Shown one piece after another: positions 1-23,407 of a DNA stretch of 64,000 nucleotides. Location: positions 31,494,663 to 31,558,662 of the forward strand of contig NC_134510.1 of NCBI RefSeq assembly GCF_027942865.1, read 5' to 3'. Each line of letters opens with the position of its first letter. Position 1 is the stretch's first letter. The stretch is from Odontesthes bonariensis. Taxonomy: Eukaryota; Chordata; Actinopteri; Atheriniformes; Atherinopsidae. Below the pieces are notes generated by a model. It saw only the letters and a list, made by a program, of their open reading frames with translations. It searched no databases and was not told the origin of the DNA. Position numbers and translations under genes: made by a program.

Positions 1-328
1 TCTTTGGATATGATATTTCAGAAATCAAGCTGCTGGCTCTTTAACAATAAAAACAATAACTAAGGCTTTAAAACCTTTTGTTGACACTTCTAAAACACCA
101 CCTAGAAACCCAGATTGAGAAGCTAGATAAGCAGCCTGATAAATAGTTTATTCAACTCATGTTGAGTTAAAAAAAATAAATAAACAATCAAATTAAAATA
201 CTTTAATGTTAATCCAGTGATCATAACAAGGCACGAGGTTAAGTTGTGCGATATCAGATAATCTAGTAGAAGCCTGACCTGGATCCTCGAAGCTCGATAA
301 GCAGTGGGCCGGACCTCTCCAGATTAAC

Positions 329-12288
<11,960 letters not shown>

Positions 12289-13750
12289 CCTGAACAAAAC
12301 TTGTTGACAAGTGACAAGCTCAAGCCAGCGAACAAGCTAGGTATCAGCTAGCTGTCGTAATTTAACAAATTAACAAAATGTCTGTCTTTCAGTCGTCACA
12401 CATTTCATTTCATCATCTCCGGTAAAGCATAGCGAAGGTAATTTTGAGGGGAGTCCTCAATCCCGCTGCCAGAACAGGTTGATTTGAAGTTTTGTTCTAC
12501 CTTTTCACAAATGACTACAACACCAGTCGCCACCAAAACACCCAAATCATTTCCGGGAAACACAATTCGCGCAGTCGCAGTAGACGACTCGGGCGTGGTT
12601 AGGGTATTTTTGTTGACCACAGTGCTCCGCAAAAGTCTTAAGACACTAAGCATTTCTTTATGATTAAAAAAGATTAAGCCAATTATTTTTTCACTCCAAA
12701 TGAATTTATTGCAAAAGTATTGTCAGAATGCATTATGGGCAAACAATTCTGCCAGTTTATGAAGTTTTTTTACTTTCTAAACGGCATCTGACTTGAAGGT
12801 GATGGAACTTTTGGATCGTCTTTTAAAATACAATTCAGCATGTGGTGGATATGTTCAAAATTTGACACACGTTTGGTTTATATTTATCTATGTATCTTTC
12901 TTTTAAGCTGCAACATTGTGTTCGGTTCGAAACTGTTTGTGTGATGTTGTGATAAAAAAAATCTTCACTTTTAAAGTTTCTAACCCACACACATTTCTGC
13001 TTTGGTTTAACCTAAGACACATGTGATAAACATGATATTTTCATTTCTAATATATTATTTATTAAGTCTGTTTCAACCCACTGGGACATGTGTTGGTGGA
13101 ACTTGAGTTTAACAGTTGAACACAGATTTATCAAGCATTATTGCTCTTGTAACAGTATTCCACTCAATACTTCCTGTCCTTCTTTGGAGCTCTGTAGGTG
13201 CTGATATTGTTCCTGATTATTGGAGTCCAAATGTGGGAGGAACATAATTGTCAGATGTCTGTCTGACAAGAAAGTGTCATCAGCAACATTTTTATTGATT
13301 ATAACAGACTAAAACATACATTTTCTTAGATGTTTGATATTAGATGCAGCCTAACATGGAGATACTATTTGCATCAGATCTGCAGCCTTTGAAAACAAGT
13401 TGAAAAGTGAAACAGAACTATCTGCTGGCCAACCAACAGCAACAATTATTAGTTAACATACAGGAAGCTTTCATCATTTTGCAATCAATGAAAAGCACTG
13501 CAACTTTAATAATAATAATAAAAAAAGATTAACTTAATAGTCGCACTTACAAGTAATATTTGTTATCTAATTATATTTGTTCAATAAATCTTCTTACTTT
13601 GATTTTTTTTAACAGACACAAATGCAAAGACAAATGGCTTAAATTATCACAGATTTTTCCTTTTAAGAAGTCTTCATTATTTCAAGCTATTCTTGTTTAA
13701 TTATCATTCATAGACAAAAAAGTAGCATGTCTAAAGCACGACTGCCGGGT
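12289..13750. other. Intergenic: capn7 upstream flank and gene A downstream flank
   Basis: No gene was recognised here. The right part should carry the 3' UTR of gene A; an AATAAA on the minus strand near 13288-13293 is a possible but untested polyadenylation signal. The left part should contain the capn7 5' UTR and promoter. No TATA box or other core element stood out. Confidence 0.5.
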
Positions 13751-16064
13751 TTAAACAGATAAAGCTGCCTTCTCACAGATCCACTGATGCTTTTCATCAC
13801 AGCTCACTGATTTCCATCCTTCATTTTGGACGGATATTACACATCGACCATCCTGGGCATAGTATAGCATCCAGGAGCTGAATAAATGTTTGTCAGCCAA
13901 ATCACTTCCATCGATCCACTTCCATTTCCCATTTTCTGCTTTCAGGCCGATCCAGAATCCATTCCACCCAGAACTGCCCCAACTGTAATCACTGACAGTT
14001 TTCTGAGGAAAACAGGGAGGAAGTTATCAGAGATCATTTGGATTGAATGTAGACACTGTCATCAAATTAGTCAGTGTGTGTTCAGATCATGAAAATATGT
14101 TTTTCATTTCATATGGCCTGTCAGTTCACTTATTTTATTACCTTTTCAGGATTATCACCCACAACAACCAGATCTGAACCCTTTCCTCTGCAGTCTTCTC
14201 GAGCTCCTTCCCAGCTTCTCCTTTCAGCACGCTCAGGGTTATTTACTGCATAGCAGCTCGACTGAGAGTGTATCCAGCCTTTCTCGCATTGCTTACATGT
14301 TCTTGCTGAAACAACAAGTATCGACAAATAAATATTTAATTGCATAATGATATTATTATTACGTATATTTGGACATAAACTTATAGGAATCTTAACATAC
14401 CGTTATTTTCTTTTGGACAGTAGGCATCAATGCTCCACTGAGCTCGACTGATGTTGAACTCAACCTGCTTAGCCTCAATGGTTTGTATTTTTTCTGTCAG
14501 GTTTTTCCTGTCAGCCTCCAGCTCCTGGTTTTGTGTGTTCAGCTCCTGGTTTTGCTTTGAAAGGTTCTTGTTTTCTGCAGTCAGGTTCGTGATCTTGTTT
14601 TCGAAGACATCATAGGCTTGTGTCAGGTTGTTCATCTGGACTGTCAGTTGATTCTTCAGCTGCTGGTTTTCCAAAGTTAACTTGGTGTTGTTTTCAGAAA
14701 TTACTGATGTAACTACAACAAGAGAACGACAAAACCTTTAAAATGTTGTTTTTGACTTTGAGACTTTGTTGAAGCACAGGTTTGTTTATTTTAGACATTT
14801 TCAATAAAACACAAAATGTATTTCCACTTGTCTTGCTTATACTGATCATGAAGAGATTATTTTAATACCATTATAGCACAATACATAATCCAGACTAATA
14901 CACTTTCATTGGGGAATAATGTACGATTTATTGTTTGTGACATGTTAAATGTTTAAAAGGCACAGTATAATTTTTACCTCTAAAAAAAAAAAAACCTGAC
15001 TCCTCTATTGAACAGAAGTATTCTGATAGGTAAATCTCTCTTTCATTTGTTCACACATTTACATGAAGGAACTCACAGTAGATACGAAGGGTGATGATTA
15101 CCACCAGAATTAGCCAACATGCTGCTAGAGGTGGAAAAGAGCGAGTGAAGGAGAGAAACTTGTGACCTGTCAAAAAAGAAGAATTCAGTTTCTCAGCAAC
15201 TATTAACACAGTCAATGACTACATAACTACAACTTTAAGTACAGTTTTAACGTGAAAAAAAGGAACCAATTTGTTATATGTATGTATGTTTTTCATCTTT
15301 TTTAACATCATTAATTAAAAAAAATTGTTGTCAATGTTGAATTTGAATACATAATACACCTGTGGTGGTCTCTAGTTTATCCACAGTGCTTTCTGCTGCT
15401 TTAATACACTCATCATCTTCTTCGATTTCCTCTGAAAGATATGCAGATTCCACAGTTAATATGCCCATCAGTTGGCTCTTTTGTCAATGAAATGAACATC
15501 TATTGTGGTTTTCCAGAAGATAATGTCTCCACATGCCTTGTTTTATTGAAAATAAATCCACTTTGCGACCTGGCTTTTACTCTTTTGTTTCACATGTCTG
15601 CTTTGTTTGTTTTTCAATTTCTCGTGTTTTCCACCTGTCTGACAGATAAACCTTCATTGTTGGATGGTAACCTTTTTTTGTGTTAAGAATGTTTGTCCGT
15701 CTTAGTAGAGCCGCCATGACTAAATCTTTAATCAAGGGATCCATTTAGATCTGAGGTACCCTTCAACAATGGGAACTGCAATACCCTTATGTTGCAGTGC
15801 ATGTTATGCTAACATATCAATAAAGCAGATGCCACTTAATCAACCATTTCAGTTCTAATCGGGAGATTCACTTGAGGAACTCTCAAACAAAACGTGGATG
15901 ACAAAATTAATTCAATATTTAGCAGCAGTCATGCAGAATGTAAATCTACACAAAAACACATGAGCCTCCTAAAGTTTCCACCAATTAAAAAGTGTCTTAC
16001 CTTCAGGTAAAGAAACATTTGGGTTTCTAATAGTAACATCCAGTCTGTGTGCCTTTCTGTTCAT
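13751..16064 (-). CDS. Gene A: type II C-type-lectin-like receptor (CD209/CLEC4-like)
   Basis: Six coding exons: 16064-16001, 15431-15360, 15166-15077, 14712-14401, 14305-14142 and 14002-13751. They total 954 nt, or 317 residues plus stop, with all phases consistent. The cytoplasmic tail (about 1-55) is acidic and has no tyrosine. A membrane span follows at about 57-75 (LAACWLILVVIITLRIY). The coiled-coil stalk has several NxS/T sequons and one NTQNQEL unit. The C-type-lectin-like domain runs from about residue 180 to 317 and keeps the WIGL core motif and the framework cysteines. The EPN and WND motifs expected in sugar-binding CTLDs are absent, so ligand binding, if any, is probably not classical calcium-dependent carbohydrate recognition. 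The last exon corresponds to two exons in the sister genes. A membrane immune receptor role is inferred from family only. Confidence 0.88.
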
Positions 16065-16365
16065 CTTAAAAAAAGAAGTGAAGTCTTATGGGGAGGAGTA
16101 CACCTGCTGCCGATTTTATAGTTTACAGTAAAGTTTGTGGTTGTAAGTTCTGCTATGAAAGTCAGAAAGCCCTTCAGCAGGAAAAAATAGTTTTTTTCTG
16201 ACCCTGAAGCTTTTCTCTGAGTTTTCTCATAATCAAATATTTCTATATTGGCCTTGAGTTGGACAAAAAGATTAAAAACATTTGCAATATGCTTTTTCTC
16301 CCTAATAAATCATATTCAAAAGTGTGAAAATATTTATTTGTTGTGGCTGGATTTATTTGTTTGTG

Positions 16366-16440
16366 ATGGACTAACTGTCCAGGATGTACCCTGCCTCATA
16401 CAAAATGACAGCTGGGATAGGCTCCAGCTCCCCTAGAGCC
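16366..16440 (+). repeat. Short Rex3-like (RTE-type LINE) 3' fragment
   Basis: The segment reads CCAGGATGTACCCTGCCTC, then a block ending GACAGCTGGGATAGGCTCC. This is the conserved 3' region I associate with Rex3-type retroelements of fish. It is only about 75 bp long and has no coding content. The family name is from memory of the motif. Confidence 0.55.
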
Positions 16441-17794
16441 TATTTTTCTATTTTTCTTCCTATTTTAAATTTTTTTTTTTTCACTATTTTGTGCTTTTAA
16501 AGCCAGTGATTGAACATATCATTGTTACTCAAGTCCTGAATTAAATCATTAAACTTTCCATCTACATTTAATAGAAACTTAACATTTAACTCCCAATGAT
16601 GGGCAGTAATAAAAATCTGTTAAACAAAGATTAGTAGGTTATTGTCTCCTTTTTAAGAGTGACAAATGTCATCAGCCCATGCTGAAAGCCCAGCCTGAGC
16701 TTCGGTAGGCACCACTTCCCCTCCACACTTTTGCTTTTGTCTCATCACCTGCTCAGTTTGTCAGATTGTGGTTTACAACAATAGACTTTGCATTTGGTGT
16801 TTTTTTTTTTTTTTTTTAGAAATAACATCCGCAGTCAAACATGTAGAAAGATGGATGGTACTGAGATGCCACTGGGAAACAAATGAAAATGTCACATAAA
16901 TGTGTTTCACTTGTATCATTGTCACATATTCATGAATCATTCTGATGGTTCTTGGAAAATTCATTTTTCCCAATATGAATTACATTTAGTCCATTATGAG
17001 CAGGAGGAATGTTTGCCCCATCAGCTTTTGAAGACTTTTTATCAAATATATTTCTGCAGAACAATCATTTTCCTAAAATGTGGATATGAACTGATTGTGA
17101 CAGCAGATCATGTTGTTATGAAGACATTCTGCAGATAATAGAATTCTCAGACAAAGTAAATCAATGTCTGGTGAGGTGACATGATGTAAAAATCCACAAT
17201 GTAGCTCTTTCTTGAACTGCCTGCAGCTTTCTTAGATAGCACAAAGATATTCCCATTTTTTCAATTCTCATTCTGAGTAGCTGTTAGCTTAGCTCCTCCA
17301 TCAGAACTCCTCCTGTATCTCCAAACAGAGAGTACTCTGACTGCTGTTACTGAAGGTAACACAAAATAAACACGTAATTTGGTTAAGATTAAGATAACCT
17401 CATGGCAAGGGCTTGAAAAATATAAAAAAAACATACTTTATCACAGAAAGCTTCACCGACATTGTCCATGTAAACTCCCCATAAAGGCCCCAGTTACATT
17501 CAAAATTAATTAGTTTACTTGTTGAGTTGCCATTTTCATCTTTCATTTTAGAAATCAAGCTTAAAACATTTCTAAATACCCTCCACAGTTACTGTTCTGT
17601 TCGTTAATCTTGTTTAAAAAAATGTATTTTGCAAAGTAAGTTTCCTTGTGTCTTTATCCTTATATTTCTCACCTTTTTTTTTTTTTTACATTACACTCAT
17701 GTTAGAAATTAATTAAAAACCTCTCCTGTGCTACTCATGTATTTATCTTAAGTAAAGATGACAATAAAAAATGTTTTAAAATCATTCAAACACT

Positions 17795-18330
17795 TCCCTC
17801 AGCTCTCCTGTTACCTTTTCCTATTGATGTGCTCTAACAAACACAGCAATGCTGCGCTCTCTCAAACTGTTTTCCAGGATCTGTGATGATCCAACACAAC
17901 AAATGAAATATCTGCAGTGAATCAGCTCTTATTTGCAGAATGACTCAAAACTGGAGAAAATCCTCACACAAAAGGTGATGGTAAAGAAAGTTTCTACTTG
18001 CTCTCAAAGTGTTGTCAGTGTCGTGTTTTAAAATGCACGGTGCATTATGAACATGCAACTCCACCAGCTTTGGAAGTTTTAATCTACCAATCAGTATTTG
18101 ATCTGAGGGTGATTAAACATTTGGATCTTTTTTAACACTAAGTGTGCTAAATGTGTGCTGAGTCAGAGCTCAAACAAACGGCCATGAAGTCTGCACAGAA
18201 AGATCCAAGTCACATCCAAAACCAAGACTTTCCTGCTGTAAGGCGACAGCTCAACCACTGATCTTCTCTGATCTGTGCTGGAGCTCTGTTGGTGCGAAAG
18301 TTTTTCCTCTATATTTGTGTTCAGAAGTAG
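17795..18330. repeat. Diverged copy of the inter-lectin segment
   Basis: Several blocks, such as AGTCAGAGCTCAAAC and GAAGTCTGCACAGAAAGATC, recur in the same order at 24170-24600, 51560-52000 and 62000-62420. The copy at this position is clearly the most diverged, so it reflects an older duplication of the array. No ORF is shared convincingly between the copies. Confidence 0.65.
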
Positions 18331-18579
18331 AAGACACAATGTTGCCAGATGTCTGTCGACTTCATATTGATGCAGCAGCCCAAATAAAAATGATATTACA
18401 AACTTCATTTGAGAAAAACAACACTAAACAACACTCAATAATGTCACTAACAACCATTACAGAGAAACACACATTTTATACAAAGCAGATATTTAATTCT
18501 TGTTGCAGCGTAACACAAAAATACTTTTTAACATCAAATTTAATTCTACAGCCACTGTAACATTTTATCTATAGTTATA

Positions 18580-18595
18580 CAGCGCCCTCTGCTGG
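18580..18595 (-). promoter_or_regulatory. CTCF-consensus-like motif, copy 1
   Basis: The minus strand reads CCAGCAGAGGGCGCTG, which fits the published CTCF core consensus (CCASYAGRKGGCRS) at every position. It lies in the 3' flank of the relic lectin copy. Binding is not shown by sequence alone. Confidence 0.5.
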
Positions 18596-18926
18596 TCAAA
18601 AAACAGCAACAATTACAAGCGCTGCAGGATCAACAAAAAGATAATAAACATATTCCTGATAGTTGAGTATATCTGGGATATTACTACTGTAGTTCTCTGA
18701 ATGTTGATGTCGATAGTCAAGTCAGTACAAACAGGATTTGATATGTAATCATATTTGTGGGAAACACAAACAGACAACCGAAATCAGCATTATTTTTTCC
18801 ATTTGATGATAAGATAAAACTATGAACACTTATTTCAGAAAAACAAAAAAACTTAAACTATTACTTAAGATATAATATACTGGCATGTCATTTAATTTAC
18901 ATTTACATTAACTTTAACTGAAGGAT

Positions 18927-19028
18927 TTAAACAGAGAAAGCTGCCTTCTCACAGATCCACTGCTGCTTTTCATCACAGCTCACTGATTTCCATCCTTTGT
19001 TTTTGACAAGTATTACACATCGACCATC
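18927..19028 (-). pseudogene. Relic of a lectin terminal CTLD exon
   Basis: Minus-strand sequence matches the last CTLD exon of the neighbouring genes, from GATGGTCGATGTGTAATA to the TAA stop. The 5' part of the exon, including its splice acceptor, is missing: homology stops at 19028 and runs straight into a second copy of the gene 3' flank. No other exon of this copy was found. It is probably the remnant of a lectin gene removed by unequal exchange. Confidence 0.85.
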
Positions 19029-19078
19029 ATTTGTAGCGTCATTTCGACAGTCATTGTTGCGTTTAATCAAAACTCATA

Positions 19079-19094
19079 CAGCGCCCCCTGCTGG
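19079..19094 (-). promoter_or_regulatory. CTCF-consensus-like motif, copy 2
   Basis: The minus strand reads CCAGCAGGGGGCGCTG, a full consensus match, differing from copy 1 by one base that keeps the consensus. It lies between the relic exon and the 3' end of gene B. Confidence 0.5.
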
Positions 19095-19413
19095 TCAAAA
19101 AGCAGCAACAAAAAAAAGAGCTGCAGGACAAACAAAAACAAATAATAATATAATAGTTGAGTATATCTGTAATCTTATTACTGCATTTCTGTGAATGCTG
19201 ATGTCGATAGTCAAGTCAGTACAAACAGGATTTAATATCTAATTACATTTGGAGAAATGTAACATCTGAGTGTCTTTTTCACAGAACCATCCTCATATAA
19301 CTGCTTAAATCAGCACTTTCTTTTGATGATGTAGAAGATAAATAAAACTATGAACATTTGTTTTAGAAAAAGTGAAATGCAAGTTTTTTTTTACTTCAGT
19401 GTAACAGCAGGAT

Positions 19414-22186
19414 TTAAACAGATAAAGCTGCCTTCTCACAGATCCATTGCTGCTTTCCATCACAGCTCACTGATTTCCATCCTTTGTCTTTGACAAGTAT
19501 TACACATCGACCATCCTGGGGCTCTTGTGTTATCCAGGAGCTGAAGAAAACTTTGTTAGATCAAGGCTGATCGTTTTTATTATTCAAAGTGATAAGAATG
19601 TTGTGTCTCTTACTTGTCAGCCAAAACACTTCCATCGACCCACTTCCATTTCCCATTTTCTGCTTTCAGGCCGATCCAGAATCCAGGGGTCTTCCAAATC
19701 ATTCTGTTAACAGATGTCTGAGGAAAACAGGGAGGAAGTTATCTGAGATATTTAAATGTTGCTCAAATGTAGACACTGTGATGAAATTAGTCAGTGCGTG
19801 TTCAGATAATCAAAATATATATTTTGATTTCATATTGCCTGTGAGTTCAGTTATTTTATTACCTTTTCAGGATTATCACCCACAACAACCAGATCTGAAC
19901 CCTTTCCTCTGCAGTCTTCTCGAGCTCCTTCCCAGCTTCTCCTTTTATTAGGCTTATGGTCATTTACTGCATAGCAGCTGCTTGTTATGAGTAACCAGCC
20001 TTTCTCACATTGCTTACATGTTCTTGCTGAAACAACAAAAATCAACAAATGAACATTTCATTGCATAATGATATTACTATTATCTGTATTTGGATATAAA
20101 TATATTGGGATCTTAACATACCGTTTTTTTTTTTTGGACAGTAGGCATCAATGCTCCACTGAGCTCGACTGACGTTGAACTCAACCTGCTTAGCCTCCAT
20201 GGTTTGTACTTGTTCTGTCAGGTTTTTCCTGTCAGCCTCCAGCTCCTGGTTTTGTGTGTTCAGCTCCTGGTTTTGCTTGGAAAGGTTCTTGTTTTCTGCA
20301 GTCAGGTTCGTGATCTTGTTTTCTGAGACATCAGAGGCTTGTGTCAGGTTGTTCATCTGGACTGTCAGTTGTTGGTTTTCCAAAGTTAACTTGGTGTTGT
20401 TTTCAGAAGTTATTGATGTAACTACAACAAGAGAAAGAATATTTGTTTTGGAATTTTGACTTTGATGAAGTGCAAGTTTGTTTATGTTACATTTATTTCT
20501 AAGAAAACCCAAAATTTGTCTTGTTTAAACTGACCGTGAAGATATTTTTTAAATTCACTTTCAGTGTAAGAGGCGGGATACAGTGTATGATATACTGTTT
20601 GTTACATGTTAAATATTTAAATGTCATAGGATCATTTTTATGTCTGAAAATAATTATCAGGCTCCTCTACTTTAGAGAAGTATTCTTATAAATAAAATGA
20701 CTCATAATAACTCACTGTGACTGCAACAATTCATTGCCCCTGATCTTTATAGACAGGAGGAATTACACCATATCAAAATAATATATAACATTATGCATAC
20801 TGGCATCTGGCAAACTGCTTTCATGCAGGTTTGAGAAATATAAACCTAACCTTTAAATAAATTACAACAAACTTTTTAAAAGGAAGCTAAATCATTTTTA
20901 TCTAACATTCACATGAAGGAACTCACAGTAGATACGAAGGGTGATGATTACCAGCAGAATCAGCCAACATGCTGCTAGAGGCAGAAAAGACTGAGAGGAG
21001 GAGGGAAACTTGCGATCTGTCAGAAAGAAAAAAAATTCAGTGGAAGTATCTCAGCAACACTTAAAACAGTCACTAACTATTTAAGTACAGTTTTAATGTG
21101 AAAAAAGGAACCACTTTGTTATACATATGTATGTTTTTCATCTTTCTGAGATATTACTTTTAACATTATTATTCATCAAAAGCTGTTGTTTTTAATAATA
21201 TTGAATTAAAACACAAATACACCTGAGCTGGTTCCCAGTTTGTCCACAGTGCTTTCTGCTGCATTGACATAGTCAGCCTCTTCGATTTGCTCTGAAAGAA
21301 ACGCACATCACATGCAAAAGAATTTCTAAGTTGATTTTTGTCTTCAAAGAGCCCAGTGTCTCCACCTATGTTGTTACATCCTAAAGGAATTCAGTTTTCA
21401 ACTTGATTTGGGGTATTTGCCATCTTTCTTGTGTGTTTTTGAATATTCTGCCTCTTTGTATCTGTCTTAGTTTGCTTCTGCTTTAATCTAAGAGTCGCTC
21501 TTCTCTGCGCTGCCCTATATTTTTTGTTCTTCCCCAGATCATGTTTTACACATTATGTTTCTTACAGTTAAAGTTATGTGTTTGATCCTTGTCTTTTTCT
21601 GTTCTTTGCCACTTGTGACACATATTATTTCCCTGATTTTTTTTTTTGGTCTGTACCTGTTTTTTGCCTTTTTGTTCTACATCGTCTGTTTTTTACTTTC
21701 TCTTGCTTCCCCCCTGGCTGACAGATAAACTTTCATTGTTTGGACCGTAACCTGTTGTGTCTTCTGAATGTAAGTCCACCTAACTGAAATGGTCACGAAC
21801 AGAACTATTAATCAAGGGACCCATTTAGACCAAGATGGCCATTTAACCATGAGAACTGCAGTATTCATATGTCGCACTGCATGTTATGTGAACAAATTAA
21901 CATGACAGAGGTCACTTGACCATCCATTTCCATTTCAATCTGAAGATTCACCCAAGGAAACTCTCATGCTGAACATCGATAACATATTAGAGTTCAACAG
22001 TCTGAAAGAACTAGCAGTCCTGTAAACCCATGTAATGTAACATCTTCTAAAACAGATGCAATAATAGATTTTAAAAAATTGGATTCTGCACAAAAAGACA
22101 GGAAACTCCTTAAGTTTCAACATGTTATAAAGTGTCTTACCTTCAGGTAAAGAAATATTTGGGTTTCTCTGTGCTTTTCTGTTCAT
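19414..22186 (-). CDS. Gene B: type II C-type-lectin-like receptor
   Basis: Seven coding exons: 22186-22141, 21291-21223, 21016-20927, 20421-20122, 20026-19863, 19717-19614 and 19540-19414. They total 900 nt, or 299 residues, with phases consistent. The start MNRKAQRNPNISLPEG was chosen because gene A starts with the same MNRKA. The tail holds one tyrosine, Tyr23 in ADYVNA. The membrane span is about residues 50-68 and the stalk carries one NTQNQEL unit and several sequons. The CTLD (about 169-299) is split by a 73-bp intron between its last two exons and lacks EPN and WND. A poly-A run near the end of the stalk exon (20123-20135) gives a lysine run and is a slippage-prone site. Closest relatives here are gene A and the chimera D. 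Confidence 0.88.
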
Positions 22187-22934
22187 TTTGGAAAGAGAAT
22201 AACCGTCCACACTGTGTGAAGTCTGAAGAGACATGTGCAAATGAACATGAACAAAAGGATGTGGTCTTTAGTTCTGCTTGGAAACTGTGAAAGTAATACT
22301 AAAGACAATCTTTTTCGTCCGCAGCAGCATCTCCTGCTGACCCCGCAGCTTTTGTCAGACTTTTGTCATAATGAAATTGTTCTATGTTGGGTCTGAGGAC
22401 CAATTGGACATCAAAAAGAAATCTACAGTATTTATAATATCCTCTGCTCCCATACTAATTCATATAAAAAAAGTGATTTTTTTTTGTGCTCAGCATTAAT
22501 AAGAAAGTAAACAACACAGACAAATTATTACAAGGTTGGATCACATGATGAGATATGGACAGGTAAACACAGGTAAACACATTGAAACCTGAGTGACCAC
22601 TACATGTTCAAACAGTACAAAGGAACTTAGAGGCCCTCAATAACACCAAGGAAGTTTTTTTTTAATCAAACTTGAACTGAAAAATAGAACTATCTCGAGG
22701 GATTAACTTTAAAAAATACATGTTGATAAGACTGATAATTAGGAAGTTGTCTTATTCTTTAGAATGACAAGTTCCATCATGTAATGCTTCTCGGCACCAC
22801 TTCTAATCTACACTTCTGCTTTTGTTTCATCAGCTTCTCATTTTGTCAGATGGTGGTTAACAACACTGAACTTTGCATTCGGCCTTTTCAGAACTACCAG
22901 AGGAAGCAGCAGTAAAACATACACAGAGATGGAG

Positions 22935-23215
22935 GGTGCTGAGCTGCCACTGGGTAAAAAATTCAACTGAAAATCAAAATACTGATTATCACTTATTCTA
23001 AAATGTCACATACAGGTAGCTCATTTCTTTTCAACTGTCACATATGCATTAGTTGTTTTGATATTTTTGGGAAAATCATTTAGAGTATATTATATTTTAA
23101 ATAAAGTTGATAAATTCCTGACAGTAATTGCATTTCATCCAGGTTCTGTGCTGCGACACGATCTCATGACAGACTGTAAAATGCATACATTGCTCCTCAA
23201 AATGTACAACAGAGA
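22935..23215. repeat. Upstream flank of gene B shared with genes C and C'
   Basis: The block starting near CTGCCACTGGGTAAAAAATT and running past GCTGCGACACGATCTCATG occurs again upstream of gene C (29964-30235) and gene C' (59093-59365). It lies roughly 0.2-1 kb upstream of each start codon. A shorter diverged match lies upstream of gene A. It may hold a common promoter or enhancer, but no core element was identified. Confidence 0.7.
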
Positions 23216-23407
23216 CATTTTTAAATATAGTTTAAATATTTATAGTTATAGAATATAGTTCTAAAAAGAAAAAAGGAGTAGAATAGTTAAGAGTTGATGA
23301 TTGATAAAATTATAGAGAATCTGCTAATAAAGAACTAAAGAAAAAAGTTATTTTAAGTTTCAATACAGCAACAATTTACCTCCAGTTGTTTCAATAGGCT
23401 TGCCTTG

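Larger units (their letters stand above)
16065..18926. other. Intergenic between gene A and the CTLD relic
   Basis: No gene was recognised. The stretch contains gene A's upstream flank (16855-16975 resembles the flanks of genes B and C), a Rex3-like fragment near 16366-16440, and an old diverged copy (about 17795-18330) of the segment that precedes each later lectin copy. The region is A/T-rich with several poly-T runs. Confidence 0.6.
18540..19260. repeat. Duplicated lectin 3' flank around the relic exon
   Basis: Two copies of the same 3' flank (about 18555-18770 and 19040-19260) bracket the relic CTLD exon. Both contain a CAGCGCCC(T/C)CTGCTGG motif, a GTTGAGTATATCTG block and GATGTCGATAGTCAAGTCAGT. 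This confirms that the relic was once a full copy with its own downstream flank. Confidence 0.75.

Noticed and set aside
21935-22240. Longer N-terminus for gene B from an upstream in-frame Met
   Set aside because: Gene A begins with the same MNRKA start and has no matching extension, so the downstream Met is preferred.
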